The translations under genes and the position numbers were made by a program. Shown one piece after another: positions 1 through 8,352 of a stretch of DNA of 64,000 bases (positions are counted from its first letter, which is position 1; the number at the start of each line of letters is the position of its first letter). The notes below the pieces were generated by a model. That model was not told the origin of the DNA and searched no databases. It saw only the letters and a list, made by a program, of their open reading frames with translations. The stretch covers positions 1,116,001 to 1,180,000 of the forward strand of contig CBDDHB010000003.1 of the NCBI GenBank assembly GCA_965228165.1, read 5' to 3'. Source of the DNA: Oleispirillum sp965228165. Its GTDB lineage: Bacteria; Pseudomonadota; Alphaproteobacteria; Rhodospirillales; Rhodospirillaceae.

Positions 1-289
1 GGAAGACGAAGCGGACGTGGTTGTCGGCTTGTTCGATCATCGAATTCTCGCCATCGAATGCAAGGCCTCAAACTCCGAGATCAACAGCCGCAAGCAAATC
101 AACAAGGAAATCGGCCAGGATGCTCAAAGCTGAGTGCGTCGATTCGGAGCCGACGATTTCGTTCCAGCCGGCGCGATCCAAGGGGTTTTCAAGCCTTCGT
201 ACATCCAGGCGGCACAAGAAATCCCCATCGTCTTCTTCTGGAGCCATCGCCTGAAGGACCTTCGGGAGTTCATCGACGCAACGCGATGA
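1..289 (+). pseudogene. XamI-like restriction endonuclease, C-terminal remnant with internal stop
   Basis: The frame beginning at base 2 reads DVVVG, then ILAIECKASNS, the Asp...Glu-x-Lys core of a PD-(D/E)xK nuclease. It meets a TGA at 131-133 and continues in the same frame to a second TGA at 287-289. The part after the first stop (VRRFG, then VFFWSHRL, ending DATR) matches my memory of the C-terminal end of XamI-type type II endonucleases, where a Trp would follow the QS. So one TGG-to-TGA change best explains the break. The N-terminal part lies outside the window, and no methylase partner is visible. The family name comes from motif recognition and was not tested by a search. Confidence 0.6.
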
Positions 290-299
290 ACCGCCTTGC

Positions 300-917
300 T
301 TACGGCTGGGTGGTCGGCGTCTTGATCCGGACGTAATCGACCACCGCCCGCACCCCGGAGATCGTCCGCGCATGGGTCAGCACCCGCTGGTGTTCGCCCT
401 CGTCCTGGGCGATGCCGATCAGGTAGAGGGTGCGCGCCGAGGCGTCGATGGCATAGTTGAGCGACAGGATGCTCTTGTCGAACAGAATCGCCTTGCGCAT
501 CGAGGCGGTGATGCTGGCGTCGTCGGCGAAATCGCCGAGGCCGGAGTTGGGATCGACCCGCACGTGGTCGTAGACCTCCTTCACCCCGTCCACCCCCTTC
601 GCCAGGGCGACCGCGTCGCGGTGCAGAACCTCGGTGTCCGCCGCGCCGGTCAGGACGACCCGGCCCTCGTGGATCAGCAGGCCGACGCCGTGAAAGGCGA
701 TGGCGTCGCGCTTCACCCAGGCGGCATTGATCTCGGCGCGGATGCGGGTGTCGCTGGCGGTGCCGCCGATGCCGCGTTCGTCGACCGCGGCGGTGCCCAC
801 CGCCGCCCCCGCGCCAACCACCACGCCGAAGGGCGAACACGCCGACAGGCCGATCGCGGCGAGGGCGCAAAGCCCCAGGGCGCGAAGGGCGGAAAACCGG
901 AAGGCTTGGCTCATCAT
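300..917 (-). CDS. BON-domain outer-membrane lipoprotein (DolP/YraP-like)
   Basis: A 205-residue protein with a lipoprotein signal peptide: a hydrophobic stretch ends in the lipobox LSAC, with the lipidated Cys at residue 27. Two BON domains follow (roughly residues 50-120 and 128-198), each showing the usual V-x-G-V-K/R-x-V ending (for example GVKEV and GVRAV). BON proteins of this layout bind anionic phospholipids and help maintain the outer membrane. Its place downstream of rsmI and yraN and close to an LpoA-like gene is the same as dolP in many proteobacteria, which supports the call. The adjacent ATG at 914 is an equally possible start. Confidence 0.88.
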   Translation of the reverse strand: MMSQAFRFSALRALGLCALAAIGLSACSPFGVVVGAGAAVGTAAVDERGIGGTASDTRIRAEINAAWVKRDAIAFHGVGLLIHEGRVVLTGAADTEVLHRDAVALAKGVDGVKEVYDHVRVDPNSGLGDFADDASITASMRKAILFDKSILSLNYAIDASARTLYLIGIAQDEGEHQRVLTHARTISGVRAVVDYVRIKTPTTQP

Positions 918-941
918 CGAGCTCCGTCAGGAAGGGTCGGT

Positions 942-1210
942 TCAGAACGTCGCGTCGCGCCAGGCGTCGGCCAGATGCACCGGCCAGCGCCCGGGCGAAA
1001 CCACGATGGCATCGAATCGCATGTCACGGGTCGCATACTCGGGTTGATTTTTTATGAACCACAGGGCGGCGCGCGACAACCTTTGCCGCTGTCGCGGCCC
1101 GATCGCCGCCAGGCCTTCGCCGGGATCGGGACGCGCCTTGATCTCGACGAAGACCAACAGATCGCCGCGCCGCGCCACGATGTCGATCTCCCCCGCGCCG
1201 CTGCCGCGCG
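942..1210 (-). pseudogene. YraN / UPF0102 family nuclease-like protein, N-terminally truncated
   Basis: The visible part begins GAGEIDIVARRGD and continues LLVFVEIKARPD, the conserved core of the YraN family (a predicted PD-(D/E)xK fold with Glu, Asp and E-x-K), and ends DAWRDATF. The usual first 35-45 residues, with the start codon, are absent. Just upstream in the reading direction the sequence is instead the C-terminal end of rsmI in another frame (RQELYAR), so the two genes appear joined by a deletion of roughly 100 bp or more. Function of the family is not firmly established. The alternative is an assembly collapse rather than a true deletion. Confidence 0.65.
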
Positions 1211-1876
1211 GCGGGCATAGAGTTCCTGACGCGGACGACCGGACGCGGCGGCGACCTCGGCGGCGGCGTCCTTCACCGATTGGGTTGCGAGCGCGCGGCG
1301 CAGCGCCGCGTCCAGGTCCGCCTCGCTCCACGCCAGGCTGGCCGGATCGGGGGGGGCCGAACACCACCACCTCGCCCTTCGGCGGGGCGATTTCGGCATA
1401 GCGGCGCGCCAGTTCCTCCAGGGTTCCGGCCACGGTTTCCTCGAACAGCTTGGTCAGCTCGCGGCAGGCCGCCGCCCGCCGCCCCGGCAGAACCGCCGCC
1501 GCGTCGGCCAGCAACGCCGCCAGACGGCGCGGCGGTCGCGCGCCAGCTTGAATCCGGGGTCGGAGATCAACGGCGTGCCCGTGTCGGAAACCAGCGCCAC
1601 CGACTGCCCCGCCGCGATCCACTCCAACACCTTCGGACGCATGGACTCCGCATTGTGATCGTGATAGGCGGTGAGCGGACGGGACAATCCGTACAGCCCC
1701 AAAAGCTTGCGGGTGACGCGGGTGTCCTCGCACAACAGGCGGTCGGCGCGGGCCAGAACCTCCAGCGCCCGCAGGGTGACGTCGCCACGGTTTCCGATCG
1801 GGGTCGCGGTGATGTAGAGTGTGGGGGCCAAGGCCTCGCGCGGGCCTTCGGCGGACGAATCGACGATGCGCGTCAT
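1211..1876 (-). pseudogene. rsmI: 16S rRNA 2'-O-ribose C1402 methyltransferase RsmI, disrupted
   Basis: The start ATG at 1876 gives TLYITATPIGNRGD, EDTRVTRKLL and SDTGTPLISDPGFKL, all signature motifs of the SAM-dependent tetrapyrrole-methylase-fold RsmI. After KLARD (about 1550) the frame is lost. The family sequence resumes only at LAALLADAAAVLPG and ELTKLFEETV, so some 50-60 codons holding the central motifs are missing. A second break lies in a run of 8 G (1349-1356), where 7 would keep the frame into DPASLAWSEADL. The C-terminal RQELYAR runs into yraN. The remaining 222 codons compare with about 280-300 for the family. As sequenced it cannot make a working enzyme. Confidence 0.8.
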
Positions 1877-1909
1877 GACGGGTTCCGGAACCAGGGGACG
1901 AAGCGGCAG

Positions 1910-3283
1910 ATGAACGACGACAACGGTTATATCACGGCGGCGCGCCCTCTTGTCCGGGGGAAACGCGTTTCCATCCTGCTGCTGGCGATCTGCGCGATCG
2001 GCCTGTCCGCCTGCGACAAGGGCCGTTCCCCCACGGTGGTGGGCGGCCGCCCGCCGGTCTCGCGCCCCGCCGCGCCCTCCAATGCGTCGTCCGCGCCCGC
2101 CGCCGAACCGCAGCTTTCCGCCCTGCCGCCGGGCGAGGCCGCCGCGCCCACGGTGCAGCGCACCGCCCGCGTCGGCGTGCTGGTGCCGCTGTCCGGCGAG
2201 GCCGCATCCGCCGGTCTGGCCCTGCGCGACGCCGCGCTGCTGGCGCAGTTCGAGGTCGCCAACCCCGGCTTGATTCTGCAATTCTACAACACTAAGGGCG
2301 CCCCGGACGGCGCCCGCGCCGCCGCCGAACAGGCCAAGGACCAGGGCGCCACCCTGTTCATCGGACCGCTGTTCTCCCACTCGGTGCGGGCGGTGACCGC
2401 AGTGGCGCAGTCGGCAGGAATCCCGGTGCTGTCGTTCTCCTCCGACGCCGCCGCCACCTCGGGCAACGTCTTCGTCACCGGATTCCTGATCCCGCCGCAG
2501 ATCGACCGCATCGTCGCCTACGCGGCGGAACAGGGACGCAGCCGTTTCGCCGTGCTGGCGCCGGAAACTCCCTACGGTCGCGCCGCCGCCGACGCGGCGC
2601 GGGGCGCGGTGGAACGCAACGGCGGCATTCTGGTGCGCTCCGCCTTCTTCGACCCGGCGAAGGCCAACTTTTCCCCCGTCGTCCGCGACCTGACCGTCCA
2701 CGCCCGGCGCAAGGCGGCGCTGGAACAGGAAAAGGCCAACCTCGCCCGCTCCGCCGACCCCGCCGCCGCCGAGTCCCTGAAACGCCTGGAAAAACAGGAA
2801 ACCCTGGGCGACGTGGACTTCGACGCGCTGATCCTGCCGATCGCCGGAACCTCGCTCAGGCAGGTGATCTCGCTGCTGAAATTCTACGACGTCGATCCCA
2901 ACCAGGTGAAACTGCTCGGCGCCCTGCTCTGGCAGGACGAAGCCCTGAACACCGAACCCGCCCTGATCGGCGCCTGGTTCCCCGCCACCTCGCGCATCGG
3001 CTATGAACGCTTCGTGACCCGCTTCACCGAAACCTATGGCCGCGCGCCCACCCAGCTGGCCTCCCTCGCCTACGACATGGTGGCGCTGTCCGCCGCCTTG
3101 TCGCGCGCCTATGACTCGCCTTGGCGCCACCTCACCGCCAGCGGCGGCTTCATCGGCGTCAACGGCGCGTTCCACCTCAACCCCGACGGCCAGGTGGACC
3201 GCATGCTGGCGGTGCGCGAGGTCAGCCGAAGCGGCAGCACCGTGGTCTCCCCCGCGCCAGTCCGCTTCGCGCAGGGGAATTAA
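1910..3283 (+). CDS. LpoA-like penicillin-binding protein activator (periplasmic-binding-fold lipoprotein)
   Basis: A 457-residue protein with a lipoprotein signal peptide (hydrophobic segment about residues 20-34, lipobox LSAC, Cys35), a Pro/Ala-rich linker and then a type I periplasmic-binding fold. Motifs such as VGVLVPLSGEAA, IGPLFSHSV and GIPVLSFSSD are typical of Leu/Ile/Val-binding-like proteins. In this genomic place (divergent from rsmI-yraN-BON) the family is annotated as LpoA-type activator of peptidoglycan synthases, anchored in the outer membrane. It lacks the N-terminal TPR domain of E. coli LpoA. The starts of rsmI and this gene are only 33 bp apart, so the divergent promoters must overlap. 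Confidence 0.82.
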   Translation: MNDDNGYITAARPLVRGKRVSILLLAICAIGLSACDKGRSPTVVGGRPPVSRPAAPSNASSAPAAEPQLSALPPGEAAAPTVQRTARVGVLVPLSGEAASAGLALRDAALLAQFEVANPGLILQFYNTKGAPDGARAAAEQAKDQGATLFIGPLFSHSVRAVTAVAQSAGIPVLSFSSDAAATSGNVFVTGFLIPPQIDRIVAYAAEQGRSRFAVLAPETPYGRAAADAARGAVERNGGILVRSAFFDPAKANFSPVVRDLTVHARRKAALEQEKANLARSADPAAAESLKRLEKQETLGDVDFDALILPIAGTSLRQVISLLKFYDVDPNQVKLLGALLWQDEALNTEPALIGAWFPATSRIGYERFVTRFTETYGRAPTQLASLAYDMVALSAALSRAYDSPWRHLTASGGFIGVNGAFHLNPDGQVDRMLAVREVSRSGSTVVSPAPVRFAQGN

Positions 3284-3448
3284 AGCTTCATGGGGGGACT
3301 CGGTCCCCCATGCCCCCACAACTTTTAGGTTTTGCGCGCAGCGCCATAGAGCCATCGCGCCGCGTGACGGCTGATGGCCGCTGCGCGGCGAAAAGCCAGG
3401 TTATGGGGTGCGCGAGGGGTTCAAGACCCCTCGCAACGTTTTGGTTTT
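3284..3448. repeat. Dispersed GC-rich intergenic repeat, copy 1
   Basis: Sits exactly between the convergent ends of the LpoA-like gene and the DUF1543 gene. It contains the arm ggactcggtccc, the core element with GCGCGCAGCGC, GTGACGGCTGAT and GCTGCGCGGCGAAAA, and a palindromic box around GAGGGGTTCAAGACCCCTC. The same modules recur at nine other intergenic places in the window. No coding potential is evident. The position and T-rich edges suggest a bidirectional terminator. Confidence 0.7.
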
Positions 3449-3961
3449 TCAGCCCTTTCCGGCGAGGAAGGCGGCGACCGCCTGTTCGGGCAGGGGGTGG
3501 TAGCCGTTGACCGGCGCGGGCGGCTTGGCGGCGGCGTCCGGTTCCAGGGCGATGGCCGTGCCGAGGGCTTCCGCCACGTCGACGATGGTGTCGGTATGGA
3601 GCTGGTTTTTCCAGCCCGGCAGCAGTTCCGCCTTGGCGCGGGCCTTGGCCTCCGCCGGAGAGGCGGCAACGAAGAAGCCGTTGGCGTGGATTTCCCCGAA
3701 GGTTCCGTCGGCATAGGTGCCGAGGTTGACCATGTAGAGCCGCTTGCCGTCTTCCGCCGGGGCGGCAAGGCGGATGCGGTGCCCGTCCGCCGCGGTGAGC
3801 GCCTGCCAGGAATCGATGTGCAGATGCCCGGCCTGGCCGAACCACTTGGCGAGAAGCTGGGGATAGGTGTCCTCGATACGCGCGCCGGAAACGAACACGA
3901 TATCGTGGAGTTCGGTGTTGCTGCCCGGGGCATTTCCGCCAAGGTAGACGGCGAAGAGGAT
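3449..3961 (-). CDS. DUF1543 domain protein without a clear start codon
   Basis: The reading frame encodes LFAVYLGGNAPGSNTELHD followed by IVFVSGARIEDTYPQL and HLHIDSW, the pattern of the DUF1543 family of unknown function. The expected first residue lies at an ATC codon (3961), 24 bp after the hemW stop. No ATG, GTG or TTG exists in frame between that stop and a GTG at 3898, which would remove the conserved YLGG strand. Either translation starts at a rare ATC, the start was mutated, or the short 149-residue form is made. It follows hemW in the same direction and probably belongs to the rph-rdgB-hemW transcript. Length from ATC would be 170 residues. Confidence 0.6.
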   Translation of the reverse strand: MLFAVYLGGNAPGSNTELHDIVFVSGARIEDTYPQLLAKWFGQAGHLHIDSWQALTAADGHRIRLAAPAEDGKRLYMVNLGTYADGTFGEIHANGFFVAASPAEAKARAKAELLPGWKNQLHTDTIVDVAEALGTAIALEPDAAAKPPAPVNGYHPLPEQAVAAFLAGKG

Positions 3962-3985
3962 CGGTTCGGTCTTCGGATATCCTTT

Positions 3986-5131
3986 TCAGTCGAGCAGACG
4001 GGCCGTGAGGGCGTCGAGCAGCAGCGCCCCCTTTTCGGTCAGGCGGATGCTGGTTTCGTCCTGGAGCATCAGACCCAAATCCGTCGTCTCGGCCAGGGCC
4101 TCGGCATCGATGACCTCCATCGGATCGGGCAAGCCCAACTCGGCGAAGCGGGCGAAGGCGAGGCCTTCGGTCAAACGCAGGCTCATCATCAAATGCTCGC
4201 GGGCGTGCTCTTCCGGAAGAAGCGGCGTCCGCTCCGGCGCGGGCGGCCCAGCCAGCCAGGCCGCCGCATCGGGCGCGTGGCGGGTGGCGAAACGGCCTTC
4301 CTCCAGAGTCAGACGACCGTGCGCCGCCGGGCCGACGCCGCCATAGTCCGCGCCGCGCCAGATCGCCAGATTGTGACGGCACTCCGCGCCGGGGCGGGCG
4401 AAGTTGGAAATTTCATAAGCCGGACGCCCGGGCTCGGCCAGAATCCAGCGGGTAGCCTCGAAGATTTCCGCCGCCGTATCCTCGTCGGGCAGGGTCACCC
4501 GCCCCGCCGCGACCTCGGCAGCCAGGGGCGTGCCGTCTTCCACCGTCAACTGATAGATCGATACGTGCTCCCCGGCGAATTCCAGGGCCCCGGCCAGTTC
4601 CGCCGCCCAGGCCGCCGCCGTCTGGCCGGGCCGCGCCGCGATCAGATCCATCGACAGCCGCCCGAAGATGTCATGCGCCCAGGTCAGGGCGTGCTTCGTT
4701 TCATCAGCGGAATGAGCACGCCCCAGCGCCTTCAGGGCCGCCGGATCGAAGCTCTGCACCCCCACCGACAGGCGGTTGACCCCGGCGTCGCGCAGGGCGA
4801 TCAGCGATTTCCGATCCACCGTGCCGGGGTTGGCTTCCAGCGTCGCCTCCAGATCGGCGCAAGGTTCCCACGCCGCCATCGCCGCATCGATCACCGCGCC
4901 GACGATCGCGGGCTCGGCCAGCGACGGCGTGCCGCCGCCGAAAAAGATCGACCCCAAGGAGCGTTCCCCGGTCAACCCCCGCAACGCCGCGATGTCGGCG
5001 CGATAAGCGGCGACGAAAGCCGCCCCATCCCACCCCCGGCGCGGCACCACGCTGGCGAAATCGCAGTACCCGCACTTGCTGCGGCAGTACGGCCAGTGAA
5101 CGTACAGATGAAAGGCGGTTTCCGGTCTCAT
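3986..5131 (-). CDS. hemW: Heme chaperone HemW (radical SAM, HemN-like)
   Basis: A 381-residue protein beginning LYVHWPYCRSKCGYC: the CxxxCxxC motif (Cys16, Cys20, Cys23) binds the radical-SAM [4Fe-4S] cluster. FGGGTPSL (about residues 65-72) and the SVGVQSF motif follow. True coproporphyrinogen dehydrogenases (HemN) are longer, near 450 residues; the shorter length fits HemW, which binds heme and inserts it into target proteins. The C-terminal HemN-type domain is present. The gene follows rdgB in the same direction, a common arrangement (rph-rdgB-hemW), although here repeat copy 2 separates them. Confidence 0.9.
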   Translation of the reverse strand: MRPETAFHLYVHWPYCRSKCGYCDFASVVPRRGWDGAAFVAAYRADIAALRGLTGERSLGSIFFGGGTPSLAEPAIVGAVIDAAMAAWEPCADLEATLEANPGTVDRKSLIALRDAGVNRLSVGVQSFDPAALKALGRAHSADETKHALTWAHDIFGRLSMDLIAARPGQTAAAWAAELAGALEFAGEHVSIYQLTVEDGTPLAAEVAAGRVTLPDEDTAAEIFEATRWILAEPGRPAYEISNFARPGAECRHNLAIWRGADYGGVGPAAHGRLTLEEGRFATRHAPDAAAWLAGPPAPERTPLLPEEHAREHLMMSLRLTEGLAFARFAELGLPDPMEVIDAEALAETTDLGLMLQDETSIRLTEKGALLLDALTARLLD

Positions 5132-5319
5132 GCTCGGTCCAAGAAAGAAAAAACCTTGCGGGGGGACTCGGTCCCCCCCCCCCCCCCCCCCCCCCCCACG
5201 CCCCCGTTCGTTCGGTTTTTCGCGTGAAGCGCTATCAAATCGTCACGCGGCGAAAAACCAGGAACGGGGTTCTAGGGGCCTTAGGCCCCTAGCGGGTCCG
5301 GGCGGAGCCCGGCCTGGTT
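5132..5319. repeat. Dispersed intergenic repeat, copy 2, with a run of 25 C
   Basis: Lies between hemW and rdgB, which are in the same direction. It shows the arm ggactcggtccc followed by 25 consecutive C (5173-5197) where copy 1 has a short CCCCCATGCCCCC stretch. The core (GTGAAGCGCTATCAAATCG) and the palindromic box GGGGCCTTAGGCCCC follow, then a TGGTTTTATT edge. The C run is either an assembly or sequencing artefact or slippage. Confidence 0.7.
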
Positions 5320-5931
5320 TTATTGTCCCGCGAAGCACGCGTCCAGCAGCTTGCGGAACGCTCGCGCGCGGTGGCTGGTGGCGTGTTTTTCCGCCGGGTC
5401 CATTTCGGCGAGGGTTCGGGAATCCCCCGCCGGGACGAAGATCGGATCGTAGCCGAATCCCTTTTCGCCGCGCGGCGGAAAGGTCAGGAACCCGTCCACC
5501 CAGCCTTCGAGAATTTCGCAATGGCCGTCCGGCCAGGCGAGCGCCAGGGCGCAGACGAAGAAGGCCTCGCGTTCCGGGTCGTCGCCCAGGGCGACGCGGA
5601 CGCGGTCCATGGCATGGACGAAATCCTTGTTCGGCCCGGCCCAACGGGCGGAATAGACCCCCGGCGCGTTGTCCAGCGCCACCACGCACAGGCCGGAATC
5701 GTCGGCGAGGGCGGGCAGGCCGGAGCCTTTCGCCGCCGCCATCGCCTTGAGTTCGGCATTCTCGACGAAGGTTTCGCCGGTTTCCTCCAGCTCCGGCAGG
5801 CCAAGATCGCCCGCCGAAACCACGGCGATGCCGCGCCCCGCCAGCAGGTCGGCGATTTCCGCCACCTTGCCTGGATTGTGGCTGGCGATCATCAGCCTGT
5901 CGCCCTGGAAGGTCCGGGCCATCGCGGTCAC
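5320..5931 (-). CDS. rdgB: XTP/dITP diphosphatase (Ham1/RdgB)
   Basis: A 203-residue protein with the Ham1 signature SHNPGK (residues 17-22), ENAELKA, the ADDSGL motif with catalytic Asp, GVYSARWAG and GYDPIF. The enzyme removes non-canonical purine nucleotides (dITP, XTP) by releasing pyrophosphate, so that they are not built into DNA. Its ATG overlaps the rph stop by four bases (ATGA), indicating translational coupling. An in-frame ATG three codons later is the alternative start. Confidence 0.95.
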   Translation of the reverse strand: MTAMARTFQGDRLMIASHNPGKVAEIADLLAGRGIAVVSAGDLGLPELEETGETFVENAELKAMAAAKGSGLPALADDSGLCVVALDNAPGVYSARWAGPNKDFVHAMDRVRVALGDDPEREAFFVCALALAWPDGHCEILEGWVDGFLTFPPRGEKGFGYDPIFVPAGDSRTLAEMDPAEKHATSHRARAFRKLLDACFAGQ

Positions 5932-6650
5932 GCCCCGGTGCCGAGAATCTGTTTCTGCATCCGCACCAGATCGGTGACGCCCTTGCGCGCAAGGTCGAGC
6001 AGTTGCAGGAACTGATCCCGGGAGAAGGGATCCTTTTCGGCGGTTCCCTGGATTTCGACGATACCGCCCAATCCGGTGAGGATGAAGTTAGCGTCGGCGT
6101 CGGCGTTGGAATCCTCGGCATAGTCGAGGTCGAGAACCGGCTGCCCCTTGTAGAGGCCGCAGCTGACCGCCGCGACGTAGTCCTTCAAGGGAATCGACGC
6201 CATCGCGCCCATGCCGCGCAGTTTCTGCAAGGCGAGGTAGAGAGCGACGTAGCCGCCGGTGATCGAGGCGGTGCGGGTGCCGCCGTCGGCCTGGATGACG
6301 TCGCAGTCGATCTTGATCGAGACCTCGCCCATCGCCTTCAAGTCGGTGACGGCGCGCAAGCTGCGGCCGATCAGGCGCTGGATTTCGTGGGTGCGGCCGC
6401 CCTGGCCCTTGCGCGTCGCCTCGCGTTCGGTGCGTTCGTGGGTGGAGCGGGGCAGCATGCCGTATTCGGCGGTGATCCAGCCGCGCCCGGTGTTGCGCAT
6501 CCACGAGAGCACCCGGTCCTCGACCGAGGCGGTGCACAGCACGTGGGTGTCGCCGAACCTGGCGAGGCAGGACCCTTCCGCGTGCTTGCTGAAATTGGGT
6601 TCAAGAACGATGGTGCGCAGGGCGTCGAAGGCGCGGCCGGAAGGGCGCAT
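5928..6650 (-). CDS. rph: Ribonuclease PH
   Basis: A 240-residue protein with the RNase PH motifs MRPSGR, ARFGDTHVLC, EYGMLPRST, GRSLRAV, IDCDVIQADGGTRTASITG and DLDYAEDS. It is a phosphorolytic 3'-to-5' exoribonuclease that trims tRNA 3' ends. I chose the ATG at 6650 because family proteins begin MRPSGR; upstream ATGs in frame would add unrelated residues. It is transcribed away from hrcA with a 122-bp divergent gap and is translationally coupled to rdgB. Confidence 0.95.
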   Translation of the reverse strand: MRPSGRAFDALRTIVLEPNFSKHAEGSCLARFGDTHVLCTASVEDRVLSWMRNTGRGWITAEYGMLPRSTHERTEREATRKGQGGRTHEIQRLIGRSLRAVTDLKAMGEVSIKIDCDVIQADGGTRTASITGGYVALYLALQKLRGMGAMASIPLKDYVAAVSCGLYKGQPVLDLDYAEDSNADADANFILTGLGGIVEIQGTAEKDPFSRDQFLQLLDLARKGVTDLVRMQKQILGTGA

Positions 6651-6772
6651 GGAAGAATCCTTTGTTCTGGAAGAGGCGTTCCCTTGGGATGTACCCATCC
6701 GTGCAGCAAAACACAAGACCCCCGACGCCCCAAGGCCTTTCCTTTTCGCCCGGCGTTTATTAGGTTTTGCCC

Positions 6773-7696
6773 ATGACCGACGCCAAGACGCCCTTGTCCG
6801 CCGCCACTCCCCTTGCCGCGCTGAACGAGCGCTCGCGCGAGGTTTTCCGCCTGATCGTCGATTCGTATGTCGAGACCGGCGAACCGGTGGGATCGCGCGC
6901 CCTGTCGGCGCGTCTTTCCCAGCCGCTGTCCCCCGCCACCATCCGCGCGGTGATGGCGGACCTGGAGGCCCTGGGCCTGATCTATGCGCCGCACACCTCC
7001 GCCGGGCGACTGCCGACCGAGGCGGGGCTGAAGTTCTTCATTTCCGGCCTGATGGAAATCGGCCACATCGACCCCGGCGAGCAAAGCCTGATCGAGGCGC
7101 GCTGTCGGCAAAGCGGCCAGGACCTCGCCACCGCTCTGGAAAGCACCACGTCGCTGTTGTCCGGCCTGTCGCGCTGCGCCGGTCTGGTCTTCGCGCCGAA
7201 GGCCGAAGCGCCGCTGAAACACGTCGAGTTCGTCGCCCTGTCGGAAGGCCGGGTTCTGGTGGTCACGGTCAACCGCGACGGCCTGGTGGAGAACCGGGTG
7301 ATTTCGGTCCCCGCCGACCCGCCGCCCTCGGTCCTGGCGGAAGCGACCAATTACCTGAACGCCCATATCGTCGGCCGCACCATGGCCGAGGCGCGGGCCT
7401 TTGTTCACGCCGAACTGGAACGCATCCGCGCCCTGTTCGAGGTGCTGGAGGTGAAGGAACGTCTTCTTTCGCTTCTGGATATTGCGAATCAGGCGGAAGG
7501 CGTCCAAATCTTCATCGGTTCCGACAGTCCGTTGTTCGAGGTATCCGGTTCGTCGCTGATCGTCGCGCCGTTCCGCTCCACCTCGGAAAAGGTCGTCGGC
7601 GCGATAGGGGTGGTGGGACCGACGCGTCTCAACTATGGTCGCATAATCCCTCTGGTGGATTTCACCGCCGGGGTCTTGACGCGCCTGATCGGCTGA
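6773..7696 (+). CDS. hrcA: Heat-inducible transcription repressor HrcA
   Basis: A 307-residue protein with an N-terminal winged-helix domain (LNERSREVFRLIVDSYVETG, then VGSRALS and LSPATIRAVMADLE) and the HrcA C-terminal domain ending with a NYGRIIPLVDF motif. HrcA represses chaperone genes through CIRCE operators. I could not find a CIRCE inverted repeat (TTAGCACTC-N9-GAGTGCTAA) in the 120 bp upstream, so autoregulation is not supported here. The ATG at 6773 was preferred to the TTG at 6767. grpE follows after 44 bp, the usual hrcA-grpE order. Confidence 0.93.
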   Translation: MTDAKTPLSAATPLAALNERSREVFRLIVDSYVETGEPVGSRALSARLSQPLSPATIRAVMADLEALGLIYAPHTSAGRLPTEAGLKFFISGLMEIGHIDPGEQSLIEARCRQSGQDLATALESTTSLLSGLSRCAGLVFAPKAEAPLKHVEFVALSEGRVLVVTVNRDGLVENRVISVPADPPPSVLAEATNYLNAHIVGRTMAEARAFVHAELERIRALFEVLEVKERLLSLLDIANQAEGVQIFIGSDSPLFEVSGSSLIVAPFRSTSEKVVGAIGVVGPTRLNYGRIIPLVDFTAGVLTRLIG

Positions 7697-7740
7697 CGCC
7701 GGCGGCGCGCCCACGAAACAGAGTCAGAGACATTTCCGCG

Positions 7741-8352
7741 ATGAACCAGGACACTCCCGACACCGAACTTCCCCCGGAAGCCGCCGCCACCAAACCCGCC
7801 GTCGAAACCCCAGCGGAAGCCTCGCCCGAGGACAAGATCACCCAACTGGAGGCCGAGGTCGCCCAGCTGAAGGACGGCTATATCCGCGCCCACGCCGAGA
7901 TGGACAACATCCGCAAGCGCACCGCCGCCGAGATCGAAAGCCGCCTGCGCTATGCCTTGCAGGGTCTGGCCAAGGACATCCTGCCGGTGGCCGACAACCT
8001 GCAACGCGCCCTAGCCGCCCTACCCAAGGACGACAGCCTGGATGTCGCGGTGAAGAATCTGGCGATCGGCCTGGAAATGACCGAAAAAGGCCTGATCGAG
8101 GCGCTGGAACACTACCACGTCCGCGCCGTGCCCGGCATCGGCGCGCCGTTCGACCCGCACGTCCATCAGGCGGTGCAGGAGCTCGAGGATACCTCCGTCC
8201 CCAACGGCACCGTGGTCCAGGTCTTTCAGCCGGGCTATGTCCTGCACGACCGCCTGCTGCGCGCCGCCATGGTGGTGGTCTCGAAGGGTGGCCCGAAGGG
8301 CGAGGGCCAAACCCCGGCCGGTCCCGGCGCTTCCGTCGATACCCAGGCGTAA
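7741..8352 (+). CDS. grpE: Nucleotide exchange factor GrpE
   Basis: A 203-residue protein: an acidic, Pro/Ala-rich N-terminus (residues 1-30), a long helix or coiled coil (about 31-80, with ITQLEAEVAQLKDGYIRA and ENIRKR-like EMDNIRKRTA), then the beta domain with FDPHVHQAV, GTVVQVFQPGY and LLRAAMVVVSKG. GrpE speeds ADP release from DnaK. It follows hrcA in the same direction. Its 3' end faces dnaQ across repeat copy 3. Confidence 0.95.
   Translation: MNQDTPDTELPPEAAATKPAVETPAEASPEDKITQLEAEVAQLKDGYIRAHAEMDNIRKRTAAEIESRLRYALQGLAKDILPVADNLQRALAALPKDDSLDVAVKNLAIGLEMTEKGLIEALEHYHVRAVPGIGAPFDPHVHQAVQELEDTSVPNGTVVQVFQPGYVLHDRLLRAAMVVVSKGGPKGEGQTPAGPGASVDTQA

Noticed and set aside
131..133. TGA as selenocysteine codon in the XamI-like remnant
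   Set aside because: Family position is Trp, no catalytic Cys is expected there, and no SECIS-like hairpin is evident just after it.
1454..3355. 633-residue minus-strand frame joining rsmI to antisense of the LpoA-like gene
   Set aside because: Only the last ~140 residues (from the ATG at 1876) are real rsmI; the rest is shadow.
6651..6772. CIRCE operator before hrcA
   Set aside because: No 9-bp inverted repeat with a 9-bp spacer matching the CIRCE consensus.
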